Of a stretch of 64,000 nt of DNA, positions 1-12,660 are shown one piece after another. This DNA is from Diphasiastrum complanatum (Eukaryota; Streptophyta; Lycopodiopsida; Lycopodiales; Lycopodiaceae). The position numbers were made by a program, and so were the translations under genes. Within the stretch, counting starts at the first letter, position 1; each line of letters begins with the position of its first letter. Under the pieces are notes generated by a model. That model was given only the letters and a program-made list of their open reading frames with translations, did no database searches and was not told where the DNA came from. The stretch is from NCBI GenBank assembly GCA_029204225.1, contig CM055109.1, forward strand, positions 32,372,927-32,436,926, written 5' to 3'.

Positions 1-700
<700 letters not shown>

Positions 701-910
701 CCTCCATCAATGCTCCTCCCCTCCATTCGCCCTCCTCCTTCCTCATGCGCTCTCCCTCCCTCTCTCCATCGCTCTCCATCGCATGAGTGCCCATCACATG
801 AGAGGCCGCCATTGTCTGCCATTGTGCGTCACCTCCATCCATCATGTGCATCATCTCCATCTCCGTTGACTAAGATCTTCCAAATCATTGCCCGTGATTT
901 CCCGTCACAC

Positions 911-1010
911 CTAATGTCATGCCTAGGACCCCCCTCTCTCTTTCATAATGTCACACTTACCTAATGTCATGCCTAGGTCCCCCCTCTCTCTTTCATAATG
1001 TCACAGTTAA
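911..1010. repeat. Tandem duplication, 50-bp unit
   Basis: Units 911-960 and 961-1010 both begin 'ctaatgtcatgcctagg' and run through a short CT-rich stretch to 'cataatgtcaca'. They differ at only a few bases. Confidence 0.9.
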
Positions 1011-1148
1011 TGACCCTGTCAGTTCGTCATCTCTCCCAGCATGCCGTCTCCCTCTCTCTCTCTGCCCATTGGCCCCTCTCAGTACATCCACGTTGGCCAA
1101 GCTCTTTATCACTCTCACGGTGGCCAGTCGCATCCCTCCATGCAGGCC

Positions 1149-1400
<252 letters not shown>

Positions 1401-1727
1401 GTTGGCTAGCCAGCTTGGCCAGTCCCTGCCCGTGCTCTCCCTTCCTAATATTTTCCAACTGCCCCTCCCGCGCTCCCTCCCTCTATCCAACGCTCTCTGC
1501 TTGCGCTGATTTGTGGCTCTCTCGCTCTCTGCTCACTCTGACTTACCTTCTGCTCTCCAACGCTCTTTGCTCACTCTCTTTGCTCACGCTGAGCAGGTTT
1601 TGGATATTTGTCTGACATATTGGATCTCTCTCTCCATGGTGCTGATTATTTGAAAGGCTCAAACACGAGGAGTGGAGACCACAGTTGTAAGTATTTTCTT
1701 TTTTTGCCATTGCTCAATGAGAACACC

Positions 1728-1978
1728 ATGATTGATGAATGTTGCTGGATAGTGAAGCCTTCAATCTGCAATTGATGTTGCAGGCTTTGTACTTCTGCAT
1801 ATATAGGATCTCTCTCTCCATTGTGGTAATGGCCTAAAAGGCTCAAAGACAGATAGTCCAGACACCATGATTTATGAATGTTGTTGGATAATGAAGCCCT
1901 CCATCTCCAATTGATAGTCCAGACACCATGATTTATGAATGTTGTTGGATAATGAAGCCCTCCATCTCCAATTGATGT
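1728..1978. repeat. Short tandem repeat array, ~61-bp unit
   Basis: Two near-identical 61-bp units start at about 1852 and 1913 (shared core 'agacaccatgatttatga'). A more diverged third copy lies around 1728-1792. A flanking 'ggatctctctctccat' word occurs at about 1622 and 1806. No gene is seen. Confidence 0.85.
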
Positions 1979-2035
1979 TACATTGTTTTCACGGTTGTAA
2001 AAAAATTATTAAAATAGCAAGACAATCTGACCAAC

Positions 2036-2551
2036 ATGTCTGGAAAGTCTAACCAACAGGCAAGAACCCCAGAGTGTGTGCAAAACAACGTTTCATACAA
2101 AACTCCAAAAAATGAAAGTAGATCTGGTAGGAAGAAGAGATTGGCCCGTAGGAGACAAGCCAAGGCCAGGGCTTTGTCAAAATGTAGTGTACGGAGTGCA
2201 TATGTGTCCTGATCCCTACATGGAGATGCTGCATTAAGTTCAGACATCAATGTAGGACCACTAAGAAGTGGTGCAATAGAGCATATTAGGAGTAGTGAAA
2301 CAGGTGTGACTCCACATAGTGAAGATCCATTGGCATCAGATGTCATTGTGCAATTGCCTCATCTTCTCACCGTCAACCGTTTAGGAAGTAGTGAATTGCC
2401 ATCGGAGTGTAGGAGTCCATCAATGGAGTTTACAATTATTGATGATGTGCGGAGTCACCCATCTTATAGGTCGCCTGGGGTAGAGATAGAAGAAGAGAGA
2501 AATAGCAAAATGGCACATAATAGACAATGGACGAGTGGGAGTCTCTCTTGA
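2036..2551 (+). pseudogene. Helitron protein, N-terminal part (broken)
   Basis: A possible start at 2036 opens a 57-residue frame that is Lys/Arg-rich (GRKKRLARRRQAKARAL) and ends at a TGA near 2208. The reading continues in other frames, including an open stretch from 2306 to 2551. A basic, repeat-like N-terminus before the finger region is usual for plant Helitron helicase proteins. Assignment rests on position upstream of clear helicase sequence; the segment alone is not diagnostic. Confidence 0.45.
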
Positions 2552-2700
2552 TCTACTGTATTTTGAGACGACATCGTACAGTTAGTCACCAAGGAACATG
2601 TCCATGCCAATCTTTCATATCAATCTCCAGAAGTGGAATCTCGAACTGAAAGGAGGAGGAGGAGGATTCGTAGGTCGACAAGAAGCGAAGAGCTAGGGCT

Positions 2701-3547
2701 TTGCAATTTACAGTTGAGGATGTTGAGCCTAGAATTGTCAGTGCTTCTTTAAGAGACAAAAGGTTGAAGTTATATCGAGTTGCATTGTCTAATCATACGC
2801 CTACATGCCATGATGTAGGATCGATGGAATTTGCATGTGCCCATTGTTTGGCTCTGCAATGGAAAGTGGAGACAAATAGCTCTTTCTATTGCATGAAAGG
2901 GAAAATTAGATTGCCACTGATTCCTTCTCCACATCCTGTTTTGGTACATTTGTATCCAACAAGAGAAAAAGTTGGCGTCCATTTTCATAAGTCCGTTAGA
3001 AGTTATAACAATAGTCTTGCCTTTGCATCGTTAGGGGTAAAGATCAATAATTCGGATATTCCATGGGTGCACAAAACCCGTAGTTGTGCGTTTGGCAGTG
3101 CATCTTCCAGGACAGAATGTAATGTACTTTAATGATGAAGATGATTTGCAAGATGTACTAGAGAGAAACGCCCAGACGACGTTAACTAAGTATTTCGAGT
3201 TAAATGCAAGTGAAGACCTCGAGGCGTTGAGTTGTCTATATCAAGACTTGCCTAGGAGATATGTATATAGCAAAGGTTTGCGTAGGTGGATTCGTCGCAC
3301 TTACGACCAAAGAATCCCAACGATTGGTTGTATGTACTTTGTCCATCCTTCTGGAGGGGAGAATTTCTATTTACGGGTGCTTTTATCGAATGTTTGCGGT
3401 GCAAGAAACTGTGAAGATCTGCGCAATGTGGATGGAGAGGTTATGTTGTCTTTTAGAGAGGCCTGTAGAAGGAGGTTGCTTATCGACGACAACGGTGAGT
3501 GGCTTGATTGTCTTGAGGAGGCTATTGTGTGGGGTACCCCATGGTAG
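2701..3547 (+). pseudogene. Helitron protein, zinc-finger-like and linker regions
   Basis: The frame 2701-3132 carries a CAHCLALQWKVE segment, the Cys-x2-Cys 'alxW..E' signature seen before the Rep domain in plant Helitron proteins, followed by a VRSYNNSLAFASLGV stretch. The next recognisable block (3086-3547, another frame) starts at VHLPGQNVMYF and continues with a YVHPSGGE.FYLR block and an EDLRNVDG block. In complete Helitron proteins that part lies after the Rep nuclease. The two blocks are nearly adjacent here, so the Rep domain with its HUH and two-tyrosine motifs has been lost. Confidence 0.7.
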
Positions 3548-5296
3548 TTGAGATTGATGTTTGCAACTTTGTTGTTGACATGTGCCCCCTCTGATCCCAT
3601 ATAGTTATGGAAGGTCGTTGAGCATCACTTGGTTGAGGATTACGTTCACCAATTTGAGGTTTTGGGGTGTACTGGAAGTAGCGAAAACATTAGTCAAGCT
3701 GTCATAGATAAAGCTTTATGTGATGTGAAGGACATAATGCAAGCTGCAAGAACATCTTTATCAACTTTTGGATTCACTATGCCGTAGAGGACGGTTACCG
3801 TATCTTGGATTTTCTGCGAAGAAATGTTCCTGGATGAGATTTTGGAGTGTGTGGAGGCCGATATAGAGCGGCCGAACGTTGACCAAAGAGCTATTTTTGA
3901 TCATGGCATTAATGGTCACGCACTTCAGGACGTGGTGGTGTGTTTTTTGTGGACGGTCCAAGGGGCACGGGAAAGACATTTTTGTACAATGTCATGTTGG
4001 CATATCTTCGTGCAAAGGATTTGATTGCATTGGCTATGGCATCTTCTAGTATTGCAGCATTGTTGATAAAAGGCAGTAGGACCACTGATTCGAGGTTTAA
4101 AATACCTCCAACGAAACTGCACGAAACCTCTACATGCAACATCTCAAAACAATCAGATCTAGGTAAATTGTTGATGTCATGTTGCCTTATCGTGTGGGAT
4201 GAAGCTCCAATGATTCACAGAAATGCATTGGAGTGTGTAGAAAGGTCCTTACGTGACATTAGGTCAAGCGATTTTACGTTTGGTGGGATACCAGTTGTTT
4301 TAGGAGGCGACTTAGACAGATATTGCCTATAGTTAAACGGGGAGACCGTGCTCAAGTTGTAGGTGCATCGTTAAAGTACTCTCCCATTTGGAGTTCTGTC
4401 GAGGTCCATCGTTTGAAAATAAACATGAGGGTGTTGGGTTTCGAGGGGGGTGATGTGTTGAACCAAAGGGAGTTTGCCGAGTATTTGCTCCGAGTTGGTG
4501 ACGGGAGAGAGCATTCCTTTATGCATGATGGTGTGGCGAAAATCTCTCTACCACGCATTATGTGCCTTGAGAGTGAGAAAGTGGATGACTTGATTGCATT
4601 TGCGTTTCCAAACATCATGGAAAACTATAGGAGTGCTGATTTTTGGAGAGGTCGATCGATTTGTATGCCATTGAATGATGATGTGGATTTCATAAATGCA
4701 CAAGTGACGGAGTTGTTTCCAGGTGATGCGTGCACATTCTATAGTGTTGATAGTGTGGTCGATAGCGACAATAATAACGTCTATCATGCGGAGTTTTTAA
4801 ACACCTTGCAGCCGAGTGGGTGTCCACCTCACAAGTTGGTGTTAAAATAAGGGATGATAGTGATTCTCTTGCATACGCTATCATATGAGAGTGGCCTATG
4901 CAATGGTACTAGATTGATCATGCGGAAGTTGGGGAGAACGATCATTGAGGCAGAGATAGTGACGGCGAAAAATGTTGGTATGAGAGTGATGATTTTGCGC
5001 ATTCCATTGGTACCAACCAACTTAGACCTACCATTTGAGTTCAGGAGACTACAGTTTCCTGTGAAACCCGCATTTGCAAGGTCCATAAATAAATCACAAG
5101 GGCAGACAAAGGATGCAATGGGATTATATTTGCCACGTCCAGTTTTTAGTCATGGACAATTGTATGTGGTGTTGTCAAGGGTGCGTAGTGCGTCCTGCGT
5201 GAAAGTGCTCATAAAGGATAACAGTGGTCGTTCGTGCAACGAGGACGACATTTGCTCATACACTGAAAATGTCGTATACAAGGAGGTGCTTCAGTA
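3548..5296 (+). pseudogene. PIF1-like Helitron helicase (frameshifted)
   Basis: Family: superfamily-1 PIF1 helicases that unwind DNA during Helitron rolling-circle transposition. Visible motifs are Walker A GPRGTGKTFLY (about 3958-3990), Walker B IVWDEAPM (about 4189-4212), a GGDL block before a frameshift near 4310-4325, a LNDDVDFINAQV block (about 4675), an LCNGTRLI block (about 4895) and a C-terminal INKSQGQT..YVVLSRV motif pair (about 5085-5180). Breaks include a TAG in the 3602 region, a stop near 3787, the frameshift near 4320 and a stop at 4848. The helicase is recognisable along its full length but cannot be translated as it stands. Confidence 0.85.
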
Positions 5297-5413
5297 GATG
5301 TGGTGACTTGCTTGGTGAGTAGATGTAGTTTAGATAGTTTGCAATTTTCAAATGTAGAAATTATGTGTTTTTGTATGTACATTTTTTTTATGACATTCTT
5401 GGTGTTGTTGCAG

Positions 5414-5740
5414 ATGTCGAAGATCTACATAAATCACAGGACTTTTGTGCTTGACCTGACGGAGTTATTCTGTTTCGGTGATGAGGTGTTTCGCTGCTCC
5501 ATTTTGTGGTCGATAGAAGCTTATGCGGAGTTCATATTCCAGCAACAAAGGAGAAGATGCTTTCTTCCTAGAGAATATCGATTCCTATTAGATGTAGATA
5601 TGTTACTTAGGAATGTGGCATATGTTTGGAGACATGTTAGTATTGTTAGACTTAGTGACTTTGAGCCAATATTAGAAAACCTGGTGTATGCCCAGGTATT
5701 GGTTAATGAAATATCAGATGACATGATGTCTATTTCCTAA
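5414..5740 (+). CDS. Unrecognised 108-residue ORF after the helicase
   Basis: An ATG immediately follows a TTGTTGCAG acceptor-like sequence and opens a frame of 108 codons ending in TAA. The same frame is open upstream to about 5300. No domain is recognised. The product would be mixed hydrophobic/charged and rich in Leu, Phe and Arg, with no clear signal peptide. It lies just downstream of the Helitron helicase in the same orientation, so it may be a captured host fragment or an extra exon of the element. Confidence that it is a real gene is low. Confidence 0.25.
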   Translation: MSKIYINHRTFVLDLTELFCFGDEVFRCSILWSIEAYAEFIFQQQRRRCFLPREYRFLLDVDMLLRNVAYVWRHVSIVRLSDFEPILENLVYAQVLVNEISDDMMSIS

Positions 5741-5828
5741 AAAAATTGGAATATGAAATTGTTGTCGCTTGAATTTTTATAACAGTTTGGATTCTTGTGA
5801 TAAATGTTTTTGAAACCCACACATTCAA

Positions 5829-5938
5829 TACACAAACAGACATATAGGCACACACATCGCTTAATAAAAGTAAACACACACAGACATACAAGCACACACA
5901 TCGCTAAATAAAAGTAAACACACACACACACACACACT
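5829..5938. repeat. (CA)n-rich tandem repeat
   Basis: Two copies of a ~45-bp unit (cacatcgct.aataaaagtaaacacac) are followed by a pure CA run ending at about 5938. Confidence 0.85.
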
Positions 5939-6223
5939 GAGGAGACCGTATACAATCTTTGGTTTTTGTCCCAAACAGCACCACTCCAGTATTGCACAGA
6001 ACTCATTGCCACCCCACCTTTAGACTTTTGGAACAAATGCTATAAACATACAGAATCATAGTTCCCTAGCATTTAGAAAGATATCATTCTAGATGCTCTA
6101 CATAACGTCTCTCTGTATATCATCCACAAAATAATTTATGCACCACTCTAAATTCTCCAAGCCAGGTTCTGTTTAAATCCAGTTGCAATTCCACAAAAAA
6201 ATCCAGTCCTCTCTGACTCGGAT

Positions 6224-6478
<255 letters not shown>

Positions 6479-6537
6479 CACGGTTCTCATGGTCCCTGTG
6501 TGCAGCCAAAATGGTCTGGGTTAAATGCAAACTGCAT

Positions 6538-8080
<1,543 letters not shown>

Positions 8081-9540
8081 CAATGTCTGGAGTGTCCAAA
8101 AGATGTTATGCATATCCTTGATACCAAAAAACTAATACAAATGATACAGCATCAAATAAATGACCACGACCTGCCCAAAGGTGGTATCCTATCGTATCAA
8201 CTCCTGTGCCACCTATAGATCCATTGCTACACCACTAGTCACCAAATCAGATCCTCGCCCATAACTGAGATGCCCTCACGACCAGATTTGTCCAATAGAT
8301 GTCTTCATATATCATCCAAGATCAATCATCGATCCAATGAGCGCTCCAAGGATGCAATTATGACATTGCTTTCAAGCTTGCCCTCTACATATGAGAACTA
8401 GGTGATGATCATATCGACACACCCAAATTTGACTCTTACCAGAGTTATCACTATGTTGCTGCAAGAAGATAATCGAAGAAGTCAAGACGCTTTGTCGACT
8501 ACATCATCTCAAGCTCTATATGTCAACAAAGGCTCATAACAACAGAGGCAAAAAACCTCTAAGCAATCCACATCGGAACAGAAACCGACTCAAAGTCAAG
8601 AACAATCATCAATCCACAGTCGCACTAATCATGAGATCCAGGGTTTCAGGATTCTCAAAGCTAATAATGTCAATAAGCAACCAAATCAACAAGCGAATGT
8701 AGTCACAGCATCTCCCGACATCGACATCATGGACGAAGGAGCACTATTGGATAATTCCTGGTTTCTGGATTCTAGAGCTACTCAACATATGACCAATCAT
8801 CGTGAACATTTTCACTTCTATACGCCTTATAGTACAAAAAGTACGTTCATCTTGGCGATGATAGCACTCACACTATCGAAGGTGAAGGCACTATAAGATT
8901 GAAATTCTAGCATGATCAAGTCAAACTACTATCATGTTTTGTATGTACCTAAACTCTCTACAAATCTGTTATCAATAAGTAGAATCACTGATTTAGGTCA
9001 TAAGGTAGAGTTCAAGTCTGATCAATGTCGGATTATTGATCTTTGCACTCGGGAAGATGGAAACTTATATAGATTGGCACATTGTTATTCTGATATTAGT
9101 CCAGCCTTGAAAACCTCTGTTCTTGTCAATACAGCATTACTATGGCATCATCGGTCTGTCATAGCTGCATCCTTGGAAAGCAGACTAGGATTCCCTTTAA
9201 ATCGAGTCATAGGTATGCAACAAAAGATTTTTTAGACGTTGTTCATTTAGATATATGTAGTCCAATGCAAACTCCATCATTGCTAGATGCAAAGTATTTT
9301 ATTACCTTTATTGACGGATTTTCAAAAAGAACAACTATTTATTAAGTAGAAATCAGAGGCTTTCAACAAGTTTCAACAATTCAAAGAGCATGTAGACAAT
9401 CAAACTGGTAAAAGAATTAAAGCACTGAGATTTGACAACGGGGGAGAATATGCCTCTACTGAATTCAAGGAGTACTGCCTTAAAAACAACATTGAGCAAC
9501 AATACATTATCTCCTATTCGCCTCAGTCGAATCTTCAGTG
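8081..9540 (+). mobile_element. Decayed Copia gag-pol remnant
   Basis: Ty1/Copia order on the plus strand. The end of Gag is LLSSLPSTYEN near 8370. The protease block SWFLDSRATQHM is near 8758-8795, where the usual DSGAT is changed to DSRAT. A GAG-pre-integrase region (LYVPKLSTNLLSI, 8938 on) follows, then a CHSC..GK zinc-binding block (about 9155-9185), the integrase start VVHLDICSPM (9238 on) and LRFDNGGEY (9427 on). Many stops and frame changes. Sequence resembling the element stops near 9540, so integrase C-terminus, reverse transcriptase and RNase H are absent. Confidence 0.85.
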
Positions 9541-10067
9541 TCGCATTGATAAGTTGTTCGTTAGGAGTAGACAAGCTTGGACGTTCAATAGGAATAGTCA
9601 AATTTGTAACTTGAAAGTTCGATGTTTGGAACTTGAAAGTCAAAAGTCCTAATTTCAGTCAATCATGGTTTATCTAGCCCAAAATCACTAAATTTTGACC
9701 AAAAATCACTATCTTTGACCATAATCATGGCATGCAATCATTAGAATCAATCGTTATGACTAGAAAACAATAAGTACAATTCTAAAAAACATTGATGAAC
9801 AACAACTTTGATGAATTTCAAGCCAAACTATGGAATACTAGTTTTAAAACTGCCAAAAAGACAGTCAAAAATCCATAAATTTCCATCATTTTCTATGGAA
9901 AATTCATAATAATGATCACTAGGCTAAAAGCAAACCAAAATCAGAGAACACACTTACTTGGAGCCTGGAGGTCAATTTCACCACCAAGAAGTAAAAAGCG
10001 AGGACATACCAAAAAGCTAGGAAAAAACAAAAAGCAACTCCACCTTCTGATCAATGCAAAGCCTTGC
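9541..10067. other. No gene recognised; probable element interior
   Basis: AT-rich sequence with repeated 'ttgaccaaaaatcac' words. It lies on the internal side of the minus-strand primer-binding site at 10068-10080, so it may be the leader of a truncated minus-strand LTR element. Confidence 0.35.
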
Positions 10068-10520
10068 TTTGATACCACTATAAGGATCAACAATGAAGAT
10101 CTACCTAGATCCTGTTGCATGCACCCAAAAAGACACCTGTGTAGCCAAACCACCCAACCAACAAGAAACGGATAGTCAAATCCCTAACCGCTTCACCCCC
10201 ATGGTGATTGAATGCAAGAGAGGAGAGGGTCTTGGCTCTTGAAAACGGGAATTTGGAATGAGAAGTAGGGTGAGTTCCACTAGGTTATATCATCTCCAAA
10301 AGATAGGAAATATTTCCTCTAGGATCCCTCCAATTCTATCAAAAGCAATGATCTCCTATTCTTGCATAATAGCAGTCAAACACCATGCAAGTGCTCTATA
10401 AGTCCAATTATAGTTCTGGGCTCTCATAAGATTATTAATTACATTACCGGCCAAGCTCGGAATGGTGTGGTAACTAACAACCTTATACTTCCATGTCAGA
10501 AATTATTCCAAATCCCACAT
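10068..10520 (-). mobile_element. Probable LTR and primer-binding site (minus)
   Basis: Read on the minus strand, GTGGTATCAAAGC at 10080-10068 matches the initiator-Met-tRNA primer-binding site of plant LTR elements (usual form TGGTATCAGAGC). The sequence just upstream on that strand (about 10081-10520) has the position of a 5' LTR. The outer LTR end and a partner LTR were not found, so the extent is approximate. Confidence 0.4.
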
Positions 10521-11280
10521 ATTGCACATGGACGTAACACATTTGTTAATCACTCACATTTATTGCTTGGTTGTTGTTATTTTCTAGAGATATCAAAGGT
10601 GGAAGCATGGAGGAATTCATTCATTATGATTCTATGTTACATTCTATGTTAGTTTTTCATCTTGATATGTAAAATTGATTCAAATTGAATTCATTCTCTT
10701 TTTACTGTTGACAAATCGATAGACTTTGTCTAACATTTCCATGACTTGTCGAATGCTCAACAACTAAATGGATCTATATTAAAGATTGGATCATGGGAAC
10801 ATAGAGAAAAATGAATAAAAATCCAACAGTCAGGGACATGCAATTTGTGTGTTTTCCTTGTCAATTCATTAACTTTTGCTCTGCCATCTTTGAGAGCTTG
10901 AGGTGCTTGAGCCATGGTGATTGTGGTTGTGATCTGCATATTGCACTAGAATTTTAGAAAGTTAACACGGAGGTAGCAGATTTGTAGCAGAGTGTGCTCA
11001 TTCCACTTGAGCCATCAAATTTGTAGCAAGTGATGATTCAAAGAGTGTGGAGGGAATTTCTAGCAAGAATGAAGGAACAAGGCACGATGGAGGAGGGAAG
11101 GTGCCACGGAATCCATGAAGGGCATGATGAGGAGGATGGCACTTGGCAGTAAGTAATGCTATTGGGCAAGAGAGAATGGGGCCTCCGCTTGTAGCCCTAC
11201 AATTACCTCCCCCTGCATATCTCAGCCCCTAAGTGGCCCCAACACGGTAGCCACCTCAGTTGCCATCTGGGGCAATTATG
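10521..11280. other. No gene recognised
   Basis: Intergenic AT-rich sequence. The word 'tgccatctttgagagcttgag' near 10882 is repeated in inverse orientation near 7634, a trace of a dispersed repeat. Confidence 0.5.
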
Positions 11281-11295
11281 ATCGTATGTGAAATG

Positions 11296-11380
11296 CTTCT
11301 TGGTTTCCAAGGGGAGGGTCGAACCTGGGACCAAAGAAACTTTGGATGCATAGTCAACCAACTGAGCCAACCCCGTTGGG
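11296..11380 (-). mobile_element. tRNA-like retro-insertion (SINE head or tRNA pseudogene)
   Basis: On the minus strand this 85-bp insert contains an RNA polymerase III A-box-like TGGCTCAGTTGG and a B box GGTTCGACCC, and begins GGGGTTGGCTCAG after CCCAAC. It is flanked by perfect 14-bp direct repeats (tcgtatgtgaaatg at 11282-11295 and 11381-11394), the mark of LINE-mediated insertion. It lacks the tRNA-unrelated body and A/T tail of a standard SINE. It is either a 3'-truncated SINE or a retroposed tRNA-like RNA. Confidence 0.75.
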
Positions 11381-11394
11381 TCGTATGTGAAATG

Positions 11395-12215
11395 ATGTGG
11401 GAGTTTCTGAAATACTCTCAGTCAACAAAAATGTTGGAATAGGACTAAGAGGACTTACACCCCACTCCATGTGAAACCAGCCTTAGGATGAAATCAAGCT
11501 AAAGTACTAGACCCATTGTCTATTACTAACTACCATGTTCAATTTTTTAAGCTTTTGGCGTGTCCCAATAGACACAAACATCTACTTTTTCCCTCCATGT
11601 GTTCCAAACTTTTGTCCTATTGGAAATTTCAAAAACTTGTAGTGGTCTAGGTCAGTACTGGCTTCACCCTTATACCCACCCTCTTGAATTTAGAAACCAC
11701 TAATGACTCTAATAGTGAACTGGTCCCATTATCCACTTCTCTCTCTTTTGGTTTTTAGATATTTTGCTTCCACTTTTTAATCCCATTGTGTGGCTGAGGA
11801 AGCGATGATCGTGTCTTTTTCAAAGCAAAAGCTAATCCAACTGAGAGTCGAGAGTGATATCAAGATGATAACTATCACGCTGAGAGCAACGTTCACGAGC
11901 ATTGTTAGAAAGCCCACGCAAATTTCCAGCTACAAAATAATCTAGCGCGTAAGCCAGTTGCCAATCGTACTGCTATCATAATCTATCATGTATGTAATTA
12001 CTTTTCCCATAAAACAATATATCTGGTTCTAACTTCTGTGTCTCCAAGCTTCAAAGTACTGTATAATTATAGTTTATATGAACGATCATCGCGTGCATCA
12101 ATTCAACATCCTGTTTTTTGACCAGTGCATAGCCAAGGTGGAACTAGATTGCAAAGTCTCTCAGCATTGTCACGTCCACGGACACTTCTGCATTTCTCTA
12201 CGGGCCCTCCCCAAT
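11395..12215. other. No gene recognised; upstream of the BAHD gene
   Basis: No coding frame of note. It contains the distal promoter region of the acyltransferase gene that starts downstream. Confidence 0.5.
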
Positions 12216-12223
12216 TATATAAA
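12216..12223 (+). promoter_or_regulatory. Candidate TATA box of the BAHD gene
   Basis: TATATAAA lies about 440 bp upstream of the start codon in otherwise mixed sequence. If used, transcription would start near 12250 and the leader would be about 410 nt, including a 71-bp CT tract. No transcript evidence is available. Confidence 0.4.
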
Positions 12224-12326
12224 ATCTCGTATGAGTCTTCTCAGCATTTCTCCATTGTGTACCATGAGTTCCATCCTTAATTCCTGCATTCAGCCTTGAC
12301 AGTCAGCGTAGGGCCGAGTGGCATTT

Positions 12327-12328
<2 letters not shown>

Positions 12329-12399
<71 letters not shown>
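12329..12399. repeat. (CT)n tract in the probable 5' leader
   Basis: 71-bp pure CT repeat between the candidate TATA box and the BAHD start codon. CT/GA tracts near plant transcription starts can be bound by GAGA-type BBR/BPC factors (family knowledge). A role here is inference. Confidence 0.9.
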
Positions 12400-12402
<3 letters not shown>

Positions 12403-12660
12403 GTCGCACACACATATAGATCAGACATACAAGCTAGACACAGACACATATACTTTCTTTCTCTATGTATGTATACACATAAACAAAATTAATGGATCGG
12501 TCAAGTTTTCGCTGCATCGGTGAGAGGTCGTGACCGGGGAGGATCTGATTTTCGTTTAGTGCACCCTCGCAAGCAGTGTCGCTACTCTCTTGCTTCGTAA
12601 TTGTGGCAGGATTGAGAGATCTGCCCTCGGAGTTAAAATCCCATTGCTTGTGCAGTGACA

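Larger units (their letters stand above)
2036..5740 (+). mobile_element. Degenerate Helitron-type element (helicase part)
   Basis: A plus-strand series of frames resembles the long Helitron transposase-helicase protein: a basic N-terminal part, a Cys-x2-Cys zinc-finger-like region, a linker region and a PIF1-family helicase. Frame breaks and stops are scattered throughout. The HUH Rep nuclease region normally expected between the finger region and the linker is absent. Element ends (5' TC, 3' CTRR with hairpin) could not be located, so the borders are only those of recognisable coding sequence plus the trailing ORF. Confidence 0.75.

Noticed and set aside
12655-12660. Start of the BAHD gene at GTG 12655
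   Set aside because: The ATG at 12661 is only two codons later and is the normal plant start; GTG starts are not expected.
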